Source: Massilia sp. Root418
GTDB lineage: Bacteria > Pseudomonadota > Gammaproteobacteria > Burkholderiales > Burkholderiaceae_D
Assembly (NCBI RefSeq): GCF_001425265.1
Contig: NZ_LMEC01000001.1
Location: 1,012,036-1,076,035 of the forward strand
Reading direction: 5' to 3'
DNA: 64,000 nt
The position numbers and the translations under genes were made by a program. The notes under the pieces were generated by a model. It was not told the DNA's origin, ran no database searches, and saw only the letters and a list, made by a program, of their open reading frames with translations. The first letter of the stretch is position 1; each line of letters starts with the position of its first letter. Below are positions 1 to 11,126 of this stretch, piece by piece.

Positions 1-2068
1 GCGCGGTGCGGTTGGGCGGTTGGCGCATGTCCAGCTGGTGCAGCAGCTGCTGGAAGCGCTCGCGGTCCTCGGCCGCATCGATCATGTCCGGCGAAGTGCC
101 GATAATGGGCACCCCGTTGGCCTCCAGCTCCAGCGCCAGCTTCAGCGGAGTCTGGCCGCCGTACTGCACGATCACGCCCACCGGTTTTTCGATGGCCACG
201 ATCTCCAGCACGTCTTCCAGCGTCAGCGATTCAAAGTACAGGCGGTCGGAGGTATCGTAATCGGTGGACACGGTTTCAGGATTGCAGTTGACCATGATGG
301 TCTCGTAGCCGTCTTCGCGCATGGCCAGCGCCGCGTGCACGCAGCAGTAGTCGAATTCGATGCCCTGGCCGATGCGGTTTGGACCACCGCCCAGCACCAT
401 GATCTTGCGCGCGCTGGTGGGCAGGGACTCGCATTCCTCGTCATAGGTCGAGTACATATAGGCGGTGCGGGTGGCGAATTCAGCGGCGCAGGTGTCCACG
501 CGCTTATACACCGGACGCACGCCCAGCAGTTGGCGGTGGGTGCGCACGGCCTGCTCGGCCACGCCCATCAGCGCAGCCAGGCGGCGGTCGCCGAAGCCCT
601 GCTGCTTCAGGCGGAACAGCACCGGCTTGTCCAGCCCCTCGAGGGTTTGTGTCTGCACCCACTGCTCCACTTCCACCAGGTCGTGGATCTGGGCCAGGAA
701 CCAGGGGTCGATGCCGGACAGGCGGTGCACCTCGTCCTGTGTCATGCCCTGGGCGAAGGCTTCGCCCACGTACCAGATGCGCTGCGGGCCCGGCGAGGAC
801 AGCTGCTCCGCAATCACGGCCGTACCGGTGCTGGGGCGGCGCAGGCCGTCCAGGCCGATGTCGAGGCCGCGCAAGGCTTTCTGGAACGACTCCTGGAAGG
901 TGCGGCCCATGGCCATCACCTCGCCCACGGATTTCATCTGCGTGGTCAGGCGCTCATCGGCGCCGGGGAACTTCTCGAAGGCAAAGCGCGGCACCTTGGT
1001 CACCACGTAATCGATGGAAGGCTCGAACGAGGCCGGGGTGGCGCCGCCGGTGATGTCGTTCTGCAGCTCATCGAGGGTAAAACCTACAGCCAGCTTGGCC
1101 GCCACGCGCGCGATCGGGAAGCCGGTGGCTTTCGAGGCCAGCGCAGAGGAGCGCGACACGCGCGGGTTCATCTCGATGACGATCATGCGGCCGTCGGCCG
1201 GGTTCAGCGCGAACTGCACGTTGGAGCCGCCGGTGTCCACGCCGATCTTGCGCAGTACCGCCAGCGAGGCGTTGCGCATGATCTGGTATTCCTTGTCGGT
1301 GAGCGTTTGCGCCGGGGCCACGGTGATGGAGTCGCCGGTGTGCACGCCCATCGGGTCCAGGTTCTCAATCGAGCAGACGATGATGCAGTTGTCCGCCTTG
1401 TCGCGCACCACTTCCATCTCGAATTCCTTCCAGCCGATCAGCGATTCCTCGATCAGCAGTTCGGAGGTGGGCGACAGCTCCAGCCCGCGCAGGCAGATTT
1501 CGCTGAACTGCGCCGCGTCGTGCGCAATGCCGCCGCCGCTGCCGCCCATGGTGAACGAGGGACGGATGATGACCGGGAAGCCCAGCTCCTCCTGCGCGGT
1601 CCAGGCTTCGGCCATGCTGTGGGCGATGCCCGAGCGCGCCGACTCCAGGCCGATCTTGCTCATGCAAGCCTTGAACTTGGCGCGGTCCTCGGCCTTGTCG
1701 ATGGCTTCCGGCGTCGCGCCGATCAGCTCCACGCCGTACTGTTCCAGCACGCCGTGGCGGTGCAGGTCGAGCGCGCAATTGAGTGCGGTCTGCCCGCCCA
1801 TGGTCGGCAGCACGGCCTGCGGCCGTTCCTGCTCGATGATGCGCGCCACCACTTCCCAGGTGATCGGTTCGATATAGGTGACGTCCGCCATGTCCGGATC
1901 GGTCATGATGGTGGCCGGATTGCTGTTGACCAGGATGACCTTGTAGCCTTCCTCGCGCAGCGCCTTGCACGCCTGGGCGCCGGAATAATCGAACTCGCAG
2001 GCCTGGCCGATGACGATGGGGCCGGCGCCGATAATGAGGATGCTGTTGATGTCGGTACGCTTAGGCAT
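1..2068 (-). CDS. carB: Carbamoyl-phosphate synthase large subunit, N-terminal part (gene runs off left edge)
   Basis: Large subunit of the glutamine-dependent carbamoyl-phosphate synthase. It makes carbamoyl phosphate from bicarbonate, ammonia (tunnelled from CarA) and 2 ATP for pyrimidine and arginine synthesis. About 689 of the usual ~1,075 residues are present: the first ATP-grasp half, the oligomerisation domain and the start of the second half. Visible motifs are [20 protein letters not shown] at the N-terminus, the ATP-grasp stretch [10 protein letters not shown], and the second-half repeat [22 protein letters not shown] segment near residue 555. The ATG at 2068-2066 lies inside the end of carA (8 bp overlap), which implies translational coupling. 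The C-terminal regulatory domain is outside the window. Confidence 0.97.
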   Translation of the reverse strand, partial: MPKRTDINSILIIGAGPIVIGQACEFDYSGAQACKALREEGYKVILVNSNPATIMTDPDMADVTYIEPITWEVVARIIEQERPQAVLPTMGGQTALNCALDLHRHGVLEQYGVELIGATPEAIDKAEDRAKFKACMSKIGLESARSGIAHSMAEAWTAQEELGFPVIIRPSFTMGGSGGGIAHDAAQFSEICLRGLELSPTSELLIEESLIGWKEFEMEVVRDKADNCIIVCSIENLDPMGVHTGDSITVAPAQTLTDKEYQIMRNASLAVLRKIGVDTGGSNVQFALNPADGRMIVIEMNPRVSRSSALASKATGFPIARVAAKLAVGFTLDELQNDITGGATPASFEPSIDYVVTKVPRFAFEKFPGADERLTTQMKSVGEVMAMGRTFQESFQKALRGLDIGLDGLRRPSTGTAVIAEQLSSPGPQRIWYVGEAFAQGMTQDEVHRLSGIDPWFLAQIHDLVEVEQWVQTQTLEGLDKPVLFRLKQQGFGDRRLAALMGVAEQAVRTHRQLLGVRPVYKRVDTCAAEFATRTAYMYSTYDEECESLPTSARKIMVLGGGPNRIGQGIEFDYCCVHAALAMREDGYETIMVNCNPETVSTDYDTSDRLYFESLTLEDVLEIVAIEKPVGVIVQYGGQTPLKLALELEANGVPIIGTSPDMIDAAEDRERFQQLLHQLDMRQPPNRTA

Positions 2069-3230
2069 GCTGCTGGCCTCCCATCAGATTAACGAAACGG
2101 TCGAACAAAGGCGCCAGGTCGTGCGGACCCGGCGACGCTTCCGGGTGGCCCTGGAAGCAGAAAGCTGGACGGTCGGTGCGCATGAAGCCTTGCAGCGAGC
2201 CGTCGAACAGCGAGATATGGGTGACGCGGCAATTGGCAGGCAAGGATTCCGGATCCACCGCAAAGCCGTGGTTCTGGGACGTGATCATCACCTTGCCGCT
2301 GGAGAGTTCCTGCACCGGATGGTTGGCGCCGTGGTGGCCGAACTTCATCTTCAGGGTGCGCGCGCCGGACGCCAGGGCCATGATCTGGTGCCCCAGGCAG
2401 ATGCCGAACGTGGGGATGCCGCGCTCGATCAGCTCGCGCGCCGCCTCGATGGCGTAGGCGCAAGGCTGCGGGTCGCCGGGGCCGTTGGACAGGAAGATGC
2501 CGTCCGGGTTCAGCGCCAGCGCGGCCTGTGCGCCCGCCTCTGCCGGCAGCACGGTGACGCGGCAGCCGCGCTCGGCCAGCATGCGCAGGATATTGGTCTT
2601 CACGCCGTAGTCATAGGCCACCACGTGGAAGCGCGGACTGTCCACCCGGCCGAAGCCCCTGCCCAGGCGCCATTCAGTGGCGTGCCATTCGTAGGCGCTG
2701 TCCGTGCTGACGGTGCGCGCCAGGTCCATGCCGTTCAGGCCGGGGAAAGCGCGCGCCAGTTCCAGCGCCTGCCGGGCCAGCGGGCCGTCCGCCACGCCGG
2801 TGACGATGGCGCCGTTCTGGGCGCCGCCCTGGCGCAGGATGCGGGTCAGTTTGCGCGTGTCGATGCCGGCAATGGCAACAATATTCTGCACCCGCAGCCA
2901 GTCGGACAGGCTTTGCGAGGAGCGGAAGTTGGAGGCCAGCAGCGGCAGATCCTTGATCACCAGGCCGGCGGCGTGGATACGCGGCGACTCGCCGTCCTCG
3001 CCATTCACTCCGGTGTTGCCGATGTGGGGATAGGTCAGCGTGACGATCTGACGGCTATAGCTGGGGTCGCTCAGGATTTCCTGATAGCCGGTCATGGCCG
3101 TGTTGAACACGACTTCGCCGCTGGTCTGGCCTGCGGCGCCGATGGCGGCGCCATGGAACAGCGTGCCGTCCGCCAGCGCCAGCACTGCATGCTGAATTTC
3201 GCCCAAGGCATGCCTGAGTGGATGCTTCAT
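2061..3230 (-). CDS. carA: Carbamoyl-phosphate synthase small subunit (glutaminase)
   Basis: Class I glutamine amidotransferase subunit that hydrolyses glutamine and passes ammonia to CarB. It is 389 residues, the normal length. The N-terminal CPSase domain ([20 protein letters not shown]) is followed by the glutaminase domain, with the nucleophile elbow FGICLGHQ (Cys) and the His-Glu pair in [12 protein letters not shown]. An open frame extends further upstream, but the ATG at 3230 is chosen because AAGGAGACGGGG stands just before it and the protein then starts [11 protein letters not shown]. It forms an operon with the overlapping carB. Confidence 0.97.
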   Translation of the reverse strand: MKHPLRHALGEIQHAVLALADGTLFHGAAIGAAGQTSGEVVFNTAMTGYQEILSDPSYSRQIVTLTYPHIGNTGVNGEDGESPRIHAAGLVIKDLPLLASNFRSSQSLSDWLRVQNIVAIAGIDTRKLTRILRQGGAQNGAIVTGVADGPLARQALELARAFPGLNGMDLARTVSTDSAYEWHATEWRLGRGFGRVDSPRFHVVAYDYGVKTNILRMLAERGCRVTVLPAEAGAQAALALNPDGIFLSNGPGDPQPCAYAIEAARELIERGIPTFGICLGHQIMALASGARTLKMKFGHHGANHPVQELSSGKVMITSQNHGFAVDPESLPANCRVTHISLFDGSLQGFMRTDRPAFCFQGHPEASPGPHDLAPLFDRFVNLMGGQQHA

Positions 3231-3523
3231 TCCCCGTCTCCTTCGTGGTACCGATTGAACATGTTGACCAGACTTCATTCTCAGAAAGAAATAAAGTCCG
3301 TGTGTGGATGCCACGATACGAGAAAAAAACGGGGTTAAATCTCTCCAATAATCACATCAAAGTAAATATAGCCGGGGCCGCTTGACATTTAACTATTTCC
3401 GCGACGCAATTCAACAACAGCTATTGAGTTAATATTAACTTGGGCACAAGATCCACGCATCCGTGTCATGGACAGAATTAATAAGCAGGAGAATAATGAA
3501 GATTGCACCATATTATTGATAGA
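3231..3523. other. AT-rich intergenic leader upstream of carA
   Basis: This 293-bp stretch is clearly more AT-rich than its surroundings and must hold the carAB promoter (minus strand). I could not single out a convincing -35/-10 pair. A TTGAAT with a 17-bp spacer to TAAATG on the minus strand is possible but weak. No riboswitch or attenuator was recognised. The PEP-CTERM gene ends at its right border without a clear terminator hairpin. Confidence 0.4.
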
Positions 3524-4264
3524 TTAAACCGTTCGGCGCCTGCCGCGCGCGCCCCGGCCTGCCGCTGTCGCCGCGCCCAGCCCCAGGCCCGCCAGCAGCA
3601 TGGCCCAGCTGGCCGGCTCGGGCACCGGCGCGGCCGTGAGCAGGGACGCCTGCGTCCACAAGTTCAGTTGGCCCATGGCGAGGCTGCCGCCGCTCTCCAG
3701 CGTGCCGTTCAAGGTGCTGCTTGCCGCGTAGGACAGCGGTGTAGCAGGCGCGTGCAGTTCGCTGGTAAAGGATGGCCCTTCCCAGACGTTGCCGCTCATG
3801 CCCAGCCAGGCAAGCGCGGTGTCCCCGCTTTCCCGTTCCAGCGCGAGCGCCACCTCCGCCGTGAAAACCGCCGCTGTATTCGGCGTCAGCCAGAACGACA
3901 GGCCTTGCGCGCCGCGGCTGTAGGCCAGCGTATCGATGCCCCAGGATTGCGCCTCGCTGGACATGCTGCCGGGCTCCACCGTGGTGACGGCCCCCCCGCT
4001 ATCATAAGCACCGATCAACGTGCCGTAACTGATACGAAAATCCTCGTGATACTCGGTGCGCGTATAGACACCGACAAAAGCCTCCACCCAGGTTTGGCTA
4101 TCGTAGGAAATAGCAGGGGTGATGCCGTCCGCCGGATCCAGATCGATTAATTGCACGTTGAAAGTCTTAATCTCCGCCCTGGACGCGCCTGCGGCATTTG
4201 CACCCGCTCCTGCGGACAAGCCGAGAATTAATGCCGCCATGCCGATGCATTTCGTATTAAACAT
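3524..4264 (-). CDS. PEP-CTERM sorting-domain protein
   Basis: Secreted protein of 246 residues with an N-terminal signal peptide (hydrophobic core GMAALILGLSAGAGANAAG) and a C-terminal PEP-CTERM anchor. The anchor has a VPEPASWAMLLAG motif, a hydrophobic segment and an Arg-rich end (RGARGRRR). By family knowledge such proteins are processed by an exosortase and exported with exopolysaccharide or to the outer surface; no exosortase gene is in the window. The middle (about residues 30-210) matches no family I recognise. The ATG at 4264 is preferred over one four codons upstream because GGAGGGG precedes it by 4 bases. It is a single gene, divergent from folA. Confidence 0.85.
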   Translation of the reverse strand: MFNTKCIGMAALILGLSAGAGANAAGASRAEIKTFNVQLIDLDPADGITPAISYDSQTWVEAFVGVYTRTEYHEDFRISYGTLIGAYDSGGAVTTVEPGSMSSEAQSWGIDTLAYSRGAQGLSFWLTPNTAAVFTAEVALALERESGDTALAWLGMSGNVWEGPSFTSELHAPATPLSYAASSTLNGTLESGGSLAMGQLNLWTQASLLTAAPVPEPASWAMLLAGLGLGAATAAGRGARGRRRTV

Positions 4265-4392
4265 AATCCCCTCCATTAATTATCGGGTTAACCGCGTATT
4301 TCAATTTAGGCTGGAATAAGGCCAATAGCGAGAGATAAATAACTTATTTGACAATATTCCACAGGCGCGCTGCGGTCGGGGCTGCGCGCGGC

Positions 4393-4398
4393 TATAAT
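4393..4398 (+). promoter_or_regulatory. Probable -10 box of folA
   Basis: A perfect TATAAT (context GGCTATAATGTC) lies 32 bp upstream of the folA ATG, giving a predicted start point about 25 bases before the gene. The -35 region is GC-rich and poor. The TTGACA at about 4349 is too far away (39 bp) to pair with it. Confidence 0.55.
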
Positions 4399-4430
4399 GT
4401 CGGGCCCAGCAACATTGTCCGCGAGCGCAC

Positions 4431-4922
4431 ATGACACTTTTGACCATCATCGTTGCCACCGACGCCCAGCGCGGCATCGGCATCAACAACACGCTGCCGT
4501 GGAAACTGCCGGAAGACATGGCGCACTTCAAGCGCGTGACCACGGGCCACCCCGTCATCATGGGCCGCAAGACCTACGAGTCCATCGGCCGCCCGCTGCC
4601 CAACCGCCGCAACATCGTCGTCACCCGCAGCGCCGCCTGGCGCGCCGACGGCGTGGAGACGGCGCAGTCGCTGGAACAGGCGCGCGCGCTGGTGCAGGAC
4701 GCGGCGGAGGCCTTCATCATCGGCGGCGGCCAGATCTACGCAGAAGCGCTGGCCGCAGGCCTGGCGGACCAGGTGATCCAGACCGAAATCGGCCAGGCAT
4801 TCCAATGCGACGCCCATTTCCCGCCGCTAGGCGCAGAATGGGAGGAACTGGAGCGCCAGCAGTACACTGCGGCCAGCGGCCTGCCCTACGCCTTCGTCAC
4901 CTTGCGCCGGCGGCCGCGCTAA
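4431..4922 (+). CDS. folA: Dihydrofolate reductase
   Basis: Reduces dihydrofolate to tetrahydrofolate with NADPH; target of trimethoprim. It is 163 residues, typical of chromosomal bacterial DHFR. Seen: the N-terminal strand [13 protein letters not shown], the catalytic segment [16 protein letters not shown] with the conserved acidic residue (Asp in PEDM), the NADPH-binding [19 protein letters not shown], and [12 protein letters not shown]. It is often next to thyA in related bacteria, but here it stands between a PEP-CTERM gene and a DUF4337 gene with no thyA visible. Confidence 0.96.
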   Translation: MTLLTIIVATDAQRGIGINNTLPWKLPEDMAHFKRVTTGHPVIMGRKTYESIGRPLPNRRNIVVTRSAAWRADGVETAQSLEQARALVQDAAEAFIIGGGQIYAEALAAGLADQVIQTEIGQAFQCDAHFPPLGAEWEELERQQYTAASGLPYAFVTLRRRPR

Positions 4923-4968
4923 GCTGTCCATCGTCAACCAACCAGCAACAGAAACAAAGGAATCAACC

Positions 4969-5586
4969 ATGTCAGGACACGGTTTTCACGTCCACGGCCC
5001 GCACGACCACGCCGTGGAGCACGCCGCCCACAGCGCTGATAAATTCTCCGGCAACATCGCCGTCACCACGGCCATCCTGGCGACCGTGGGCGCGCTGTTC
5101 GGCTACCAGGGCGGCGCCACGCAGAACGAGGCGGCCCTGTACAAGAACAACGCCGCCATCGACAAGACCCAGGCCGCCAACAGCTGGAACTACTACCAGG
5201 CCAAGTCCAACAAGCAGAACCTGGCCGAGCTGGCCATGACGCTGCCCAATGTGGACCCGGAAAAATACAAGGCCGAAGTGGCGCGCTACCGCTCCGAGAA
5301 GGAAGACATCAAGAAGGAAGCCGAGAAGTGGGAAGCGTCCTCCTCGGAATGGAACAAGAAGTCCGACGCCGCGCTGCACCAGCATCACCAGTGGGCGCTG
5401 GCCACCACGGCCGAACAGATTGCCATCTCGCTGGCGGCCATCACGCTGCTCACGCACCGCCGCTGGCTGCTGTACACTGCGTACGCGGTGGCCGGCGCCG
5501 GGATCGCGCTGGGGCTGTTCGCAGCCCTGCACATCGATCCTATCGGTGCACTGACCGGCGGCGGTGCAGCCGTCGGCCACCACTGA
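4969..5586 (+). CDS. DUF4337 family membrane protein
   Basis: A 205-residue protein matching the DUF4337 pattern as I remember it. The N-terminus is His-rich (GHGFHVHGPHDHAVEHAAH), then one membrane segment (about residues 28-45, with GYQGG after it), a charged coiled-coil-like middle (residues ~60-130, rich in K, E and W), and two C-terminal membrane segments (about 140-155 and 165-190). Function is unknown. It follows folA by 46 bp on the same strand with its own good ribosome site, and may be cotranscribed with it. Confidence 0.75.
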   Translation: MSGHGFHVHGPHDHAVEHAAHSADKFSGNIAVTTAILATVGALFGYQGGATQNEAALYKNNAAIDKTQAANSWNYYQAKSNKQNLAELAMTLPNVDPEKYKAEVARYRSEKEDIKKEAEKWEASSSEWNKKSDAALHQHHQWALATTAEQIAISLAAITLLTHRRWLLYTAYAVAGAGIALGLFAALHIDPIGALTGGGAAVGHH

Positions 5587-5692
5587 GCACCGCCAGGCAC
5601 CGATATGCGGAACCATGCTGCCAACTGCGTAACTTTTTTCCCCGTTGGCGGTATTTTCTGCGAGAATCCCGTTCTTATTTTTTTCGCCCAGC

Positions 5693-5732
5693 CCGCTCCG
5701 GCCACAGATCGCCCGGGGCGGTTCTTCTTTTT
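5693..5732 (+). terminator. Hairpin plus T-rich tract directly before the decarboxylase ribosome site
   Basis: A 9-bp GC-rich stem (CCGCTCCGG at 5693-5701 with CCGGGGCGG at 5713-5721, one G-U pair, 11-base loop) is followed at once by TTCTTCTTTTT and then the GGAG of the next gene. By form it is an intrinsic terminator on the plus strand. It may end the folA/DUF4337 transcript. Because it touches the Shine-Dalgarno of the decarboxylase, it may instead be an attenuator in that gene's leader. Confidence 0.65.
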
Positions 5733-5743
5733 GGAGACAAGTA

Positions 5744-7999
5744 ATGAAATTTCGTTTCCCCATCGTCATCATTGACGAGGATTTCCGTTCCGAGAACACG
5801 TCTGGTTTAGGCATCCGCGCCCTGGCCGCGGCGATGGAAAAAGAAGGCATGGAAGTGCTGGGCGTAACCAGCTACGGCGACCTGTCCCAGTTCGCGCAGC
5901 AGCAGTCGCGCGCCTCGGCCTTCGTGCTGTCCATCGACGACGAGGAATTCGGCGGCGGCACGGTGGAAGAAACCGACCACGCCCTGAAGTCGCTGCGCGC
6001 CTTCGTGGAAGAGATCCGCTACAAGAACTCGGACATCCCGATCTACCTGTACGGCGAAACGCGCACCTCGCGCCACATCCCGAACGACATCCTGCGCGAA
6101 CTGCACGGCTTCATCCACATGTTCGAGGACACCCCCGAATTCGTGGCGCGCCACATCATCCGCGAGGCGAAAAGCTATCTGGACGGCCTGTCGCCGCCCT
6201 TCTTCCGCGCGCTGGTGCACTACGCGAACGACGGCTCCTACTCCTGGCACTGCCCCGGCCACTCCGGCGGCGTGGCGTTCCTGAAGTCGCCCATCGGCCA
6301 GATGTTCCACCAGTTCTTCGGCGAGAACATGCTGCGCGCCGACGTCTGCAACGCGGTGGAGGAACTGGGCCAGCTGCTGGACCATACCGGCCCGGTAGCA
6401 GCCTCCGAGCGCAACGCCGCCCGCATCTACAACGCCGACCACTGCTACTTCGTCACCAACGGCACGTCCACCTCCAACAAGATGGTGTGGCACTCCACGG
6501 TCGCCCCGGGCGACATCGTGGTGGTGGACCGCAACTGCCACAAATCGATCCTGCACTCCATCATCATGTGCGGCGCGATTCCCGTGTTCCTGATGCCGAC
6601 CCGTAACCACCTCGGCATCATCGGCCCGATCCCGCTGGAAGAGTTCTCGATGGAGAGCATCCAACGCAAGATCGACGCCAACCCGTTCGCGCGCGACGCC
6701 AAGAACAAGAAGCCGCGCATCCTGACCATCACCCAGTCGACCTACGACGGCGTGGTGTACAACGTCGAGACCCTGCGCGAAATGCTGGACGGTAAAATCG
6801 ACACCCTGCACTTCGACGAAGCATGGCTGCCGCACGCCACCTTCCACGATTTCTACAAGAACATGCACGCCATCGGCAAGGACCGTCCGCGCGCCAAGGA
6901 ATCGATGATCTTCTCCACCCAGTCCACGCACAAGCTGCTGGCGGGCCTGTCGCAGGCCTCGCAGGTGCTGGTGCGCGAATCGGAGTCGGTCAAGCTGGAC
7001 AAGGACGCCTTCAACGAGGCCTACCTGATGCACACCTCCACCTCGCCGCAATACTCCATCATCGCCTCCTGCGACGTGGCAGCGGCCATGATGGAAGCGC
7101 CGGGCGGCACCGCGCTGGTGGAAGAATCGATCCTGGAAGCGCTGGACTTCCGCCGCGCCATGCGCAAGATCGACGAGGAGTGGGGCAAGGACTGGTGGTT
7201 CAAGGTGTGGGGCCCGAACGAGTTCGCCGAAGAAGGTATCGGCTCGCAGGCCGACTGGATCTTCACCGAAGAAAGCCAGGAATGGCACGGCTTCGGCAAG
7301 CTGGCGCCGGGCTTCAACATGCTGGACCCGATCAAGGCCACCATCGTCAACCCCGGCCTGTCGCTGGACGGCCAGTTCGGCGAGACCGGCATTCCCGCGT
7401 CCATCGTGACCAAGTACCTGGCCGAGCACGGCGTGATCGTGGAGAAGTGCGGCCTGTACTCCTTCTTCATCATGTTCACCATCGGCATCACGAAAGGCCG
7501 CTGGAACACGCTGCTGACCGCGCTGCAGCAGTTCAAGGACGACTACGACAAGAACATGCCGCTGTGGCGCATCCTGCCGGAGTTCTCGCAAGCGAACCCG
7601 CGCTACGAGCAGATGGGCCTGCGCGACCTGTGCCAGCAGATCCACGACTTCTACAAAGCCTACGACGTGGCGCGCCTGACGACGGAGATGTATCTGTCGG
7701 ACATGATCCCGGCCATGAAACCGTCGGACGCCTTCGCCAAGATGGCGCACCGCGAGATCGAGCGCGTGGCGATCGACGAGCTGGAAGGCCGCATCACCTC
7801 CATCCTGCTGACGCCCTACCCGCCGGGCATTCCGCTGCTGATCCCGGGCGAGCGCTTCAACAAGACCATCGTCGACTACCTGCGCTTCGCGCGCGACTTC
7901 AACGAGCGCTTCCCCGGCTTCGAGACCGACGTGCACGGCCTGGTCAAGCGCGAAGTGAACGGCAAGCGCGACTACTTCGTGGACTGCGTCAAGCAATAA
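5744..7999 (+). CDS. Arginine/lysine/ornithine decarboxylase (PLP-dependent, biodegradative type)
   Basis: Fold-III-type amino acid decarboxylase of 751 residues, the size of the E. coli LdcI/AdiA/SpeF family. It removes CO2 from a basic amino acid to give a diamine (cadaverine, putrescine or agmatine), which consumes protons. An N-terminal receiver-like wing domain (residues 1-130) leads into the PLP core, with CPGHSGGVAF near 180, FVTNGTSTSNK near 240, the Asp of HFDEAWL, and the Schiff-base lysine K397 in STQSTHKLLAG. The C-terminal domain contains PYPPGIPLLIPGE. The substrate cannot be fixed from sequence alone. The ATG at 5744 has GGAG 7 bases upstream. No antiporter gene is adjacent. 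Confidence 0.9.
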   Translation: MKFRFPIVIIDEDFRSENTSGLGIRALAAAMEKEGMEVLGVTSYGDLSQFAQQQSRASAFVLSIDDEEFGGGTVEETDHALKSLRAFVEEIRYKNSDIPIYLYGETRTSRHIPNDILRELHGFIHMFEDTPEFVARHIIREAKSYLDGLSPPFFRALVHYANDGSYSWHCPGHSGGVAFLKSPIGQMFHQFFGENMLRADVCNAVEELGQLLDHTGPVAASERNAARIYNADHCYFVTNGTSTSNKMVWHSTVAPGDIVVVDRNCHKSILHSIIMCGAIPVFLMPTRNHLGIIGPIPLEEFSMESIQRKIDANPFARDAKNKKPRILTITQSTYDGVVYNVETLREMLDGKIDTLHFDEAWLPHATFHDFYKNMHAIGKDRPRAKESMIFSTQSTHKLLAGLSQASQVLVRESESVKLDKDAFNEAYLMHTSTSPQYSIIASCDVAAAMMEAPGGTALVEESILEALDFRRAMRKIDEEWGKDWWFKVWGPNEFAEEGIGSQADWIFTEESQEWHGFGKLAPGFNMLDPIKATIVNPGLSLDGQFGETGIPASIVTKYLAEHGVIVEKCGLYSFFIMFTIGITKGRWNTLLTALQQFKDDYDKNMPLWRILPEFSQANPRYEQMGLRDLCQQIHDFYKAYDVARLTTEMYLSDMIPAMKPSDAFAKMAHREIERVAIDELEGRITSILLTPYPPGIPLLIPGERFNKTIVDYLRFARDFNERFPGFETDVHGLVKREVNGKRDYFVDCVKQ

Positions 8000-8017
8000 A
8001 AACGTTGCAGTAAAAAC

Positions 8018-8061
8018 AAATGGGGTCAGGGTTAATTAAATAATTAACCCTGACCCCATTT
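8018..8061. repeat. Perfect 21-bp inverted repeat, REP-like palindrome and bidirectional terminator
   Basis: Arms 8018-8038 and 8041-8061 are perfect inverted copies with a 2-base AA loop. The core is GGGGTCAGGGTTAATT, flanked by A-runs on the left and T-runs on the right. It sits 18 bp after the decarboxylase stop. The sequence resembles the short palindromes (TGGGGTCAGRGT type) scattered through betaproteobacterial genomes, which I associate with REP-associated tyrosine transposases; no such transposase is in the window. It can act as an intrinsic terminator in both directions. Confidence 0.8.
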
Positions 8062-8171
8062 TTCGTTGCGGCCCGCGCTGATGCGCGCACCTTTGGCGCG
8101 GGTCAAACCGGGCGCGCGGGGACGGGCATATAGTGCTGCCCTCTCCCCGCTCAATACCGCTCAATACCGCG

Positions 8172-9684
<1,513 letters not shown>

Positions 9685-9695
<11 letters not shown>

Positions 9696-10437
9696 CAGGA
9701 CCGCCGCTTGCGGGGTGCCCGATCAGGCGCAGAAAATTCTCGCCCAGCACGAGGCGCTCCTCACGCTCGGGCAAATGCAGCAGGCGGATTTTTTCCAGCT
9801 CCAACCCGGGATGCAGCCACGGCCCGTCCGAGCCAAACAGCATCTTGTGCGGCCCCGCGCGCCGCACGGCTTGCGCCAGCAGGTCGAAGCGCCGCACGCC
9901 GGAGCTGTCGGCGTAGATGTTCTTGTGCCGCACCAGGTGGTCGATCAAGGCCAGCTGCGCTGCCCAGTCGTCGCCGAAGCTGCCCAGGTGGGGAATGATG
10001 AAATTGACGTCGGGGTACTGCGCAGCCAGCAGCTCGGCCACCGCCACGTCGCCCATCGGATCGTACAGCACCGGCACGCCGAAGACGCGCGCGGCGTCGC
10101 ACACTTCGCCGCTGATGCGCGCGTCGTGCCGGTGCACCTTGATGCCGATGCAGCCGTAGTCCTGCACTGCCTCTCGCACCATGGCGGCAATGCGTCCACG
10201 GTCCCGCGCCGCGTGCACGAAGGCATAGGCGTAGAACCGGCCCGGCCTGGACGCGGCCATGCGCGCCACCTCGGCGTTGGCTCGCGCGTAGTCGCTGTGA
10301 AAGGCTGCCATCAGCGCGCTGCGGTCTATGCCGGCTGCGCGTGCGCGGCGCAGGTAGCGCGCCAGCCCGGCGTTGCTGTCCCACGGCCCGCTCAAGCCGT
10401 CGCCGGGACCCGCGTGGCAATGGCAGTCGATGATCAT
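9685..10437 (-). CDS. Amidohydrolase-family (TIM-barrel) metal-dependent hydrolase
   Basis: A 250-residue amidohydrolase-2-type protein. It has the N-terminal metal motif IIDCHCHAG, a mid-strand lysine in IGIKVHRHD, a histidine in FIIPHLGSFGDDW and the C-terminal metal-site aspartate in LFGSDGPWL, so the active-site framework is complete. The substrate is unknown; family members are hydrolases and decarboxylases of small organic acids. The ATG at 10437 follows GGTGAGG and leaves 7 bp to the upstream gene; a start at 10470 would overlap that gene. It is the last gene of the eight-gene sigma-54 operon, and its end overlaps the convergent activator gene by 11 bp. Confidence 0.8.
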
Positions 10438-10444
10438 CGCCGCC

Positions 10445-11098
10445 TCACCATCCGCCGCAGTCGTAGCCATAGCCCCGCTGCGCCCGGCGCTGGCGCCAGC
10501 GGCCGCGATAGGCCTCGCCTTCCTGTTCGCCTTCCATCCGGCCGGACAGTTCGTAATGCGGCACATGCTGCACCAGAGATTCGCTAAGGGCCCGGCGCAC
10601 GGCGCGCGGACTGCCGTCGCTGGCCGCCGCCAGTTGCGCGGCCGTGCCGGCGATGCGCACAAATCGGCGCGCGATTTCGAATTCCTGCTGCTCGTATTCC
10701 AGGCCGCCGAACTCCAGCTCCAGCGCCTTGGCCACTGCGCCGCCCAGCGCGGAACCAAGCGCCGTGCCGACGCCCGGTATCGGGATAAAGGAACCCAGCG
10801 CGCCGCCCACCATGGGCAGGGCCTGCTTGGCGATGCCCTTCAGCGCTCCGCCCAGGGGCTTGGCGACCTTGCCGAGCGCCGAGCCGACCTTCTTCAGGCC
10901 CTTCAAGGCGCCTTTGAACAGGCCGCCGAGGAACTGGTCCAGCTCCGCCTCGCTGCTCACCGACAGCAGCTCCAGCGCCAGCTCCATCTCCTGCGCTGCA
11001 CTGAACGGGCCTTCCCCGGCGCCGCCGAATTCCATCACCTCGAAGCCGCCGTCCGACGTGGCGCGGCAGGAGGTACAGCTGCATTGTTTGCAGTACAT
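10445..11098 (-). CDS. Unknown glycine-zipper protein, paralogue 1 of an operon family
   Basis: A 217-residue protein with no recognised family. It begins with a Cys-rich segment (MYCKQCSCTSC), then the family signature EMELALELLSV..EAELDQFLG (residues ~37-60). The centre (residues ~60-125) is very Gly/Ala-rich with GxxxG spacing (KPLGGALKGIAKQALPMVGG, GVGTALGSALGG), of the kind that packs in membranes. It continues with QEFEIARRFVRIAG and a basic, Tyr/Gly-rich tail. The 16695-17483 gene shares the signature, the Gly-zipper and the FVRxA block. The ATG at 11098 is chosen for AAGGAG 7 bases upstream. It is the seventh gene of the operon. Confidence 0.7.
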   Translation of the reverse strand: MYCKQCSCTSCRATSDGGFEVMEFGGAGEGPFSAAQEMELALELLSVSSEAELDQFLGGLFKGALKGLKKVGSALGKVAKPLGGALKGIAKQALPMVGGALGSFIPIPGVGTALGSALGGAVAKALELEFGGLEYEQQEFEIARRFVRIAGTAAQLAAASDGSPRAVRRALSESLVQHVPHYELSGRMEGEQEGEAYRGRWRQRRAQRGYGYDCGGW

Positions 11099-11126
11099 GG
11101 TGCTCTCCTTGGATTCATCGTGTTCT

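Noticed and set aside
20..2092. 690-codon plus-strand frame opposite carB
   Set aside because: It mirrors the carB coding strand, has Arg/His/Ala-rich composition typical of antisense frames in GC-rich DNA, and carB has all family motifs.
3488..3517. Seven-codon frame after AGGAGA (MKIAPYY)
   Set aside because: It has a ribosome-like site but is too short to call and has no visible leader-peptide logic such as repeated codons or an attenuator.
5807..7996. 729-codon minus-strand frame opposite the decarboxylase
   Set aside because: Shadow frame: low-complexity Val/His/Arg content with no motif, while the plus strand encodes a complete decarboxylase.
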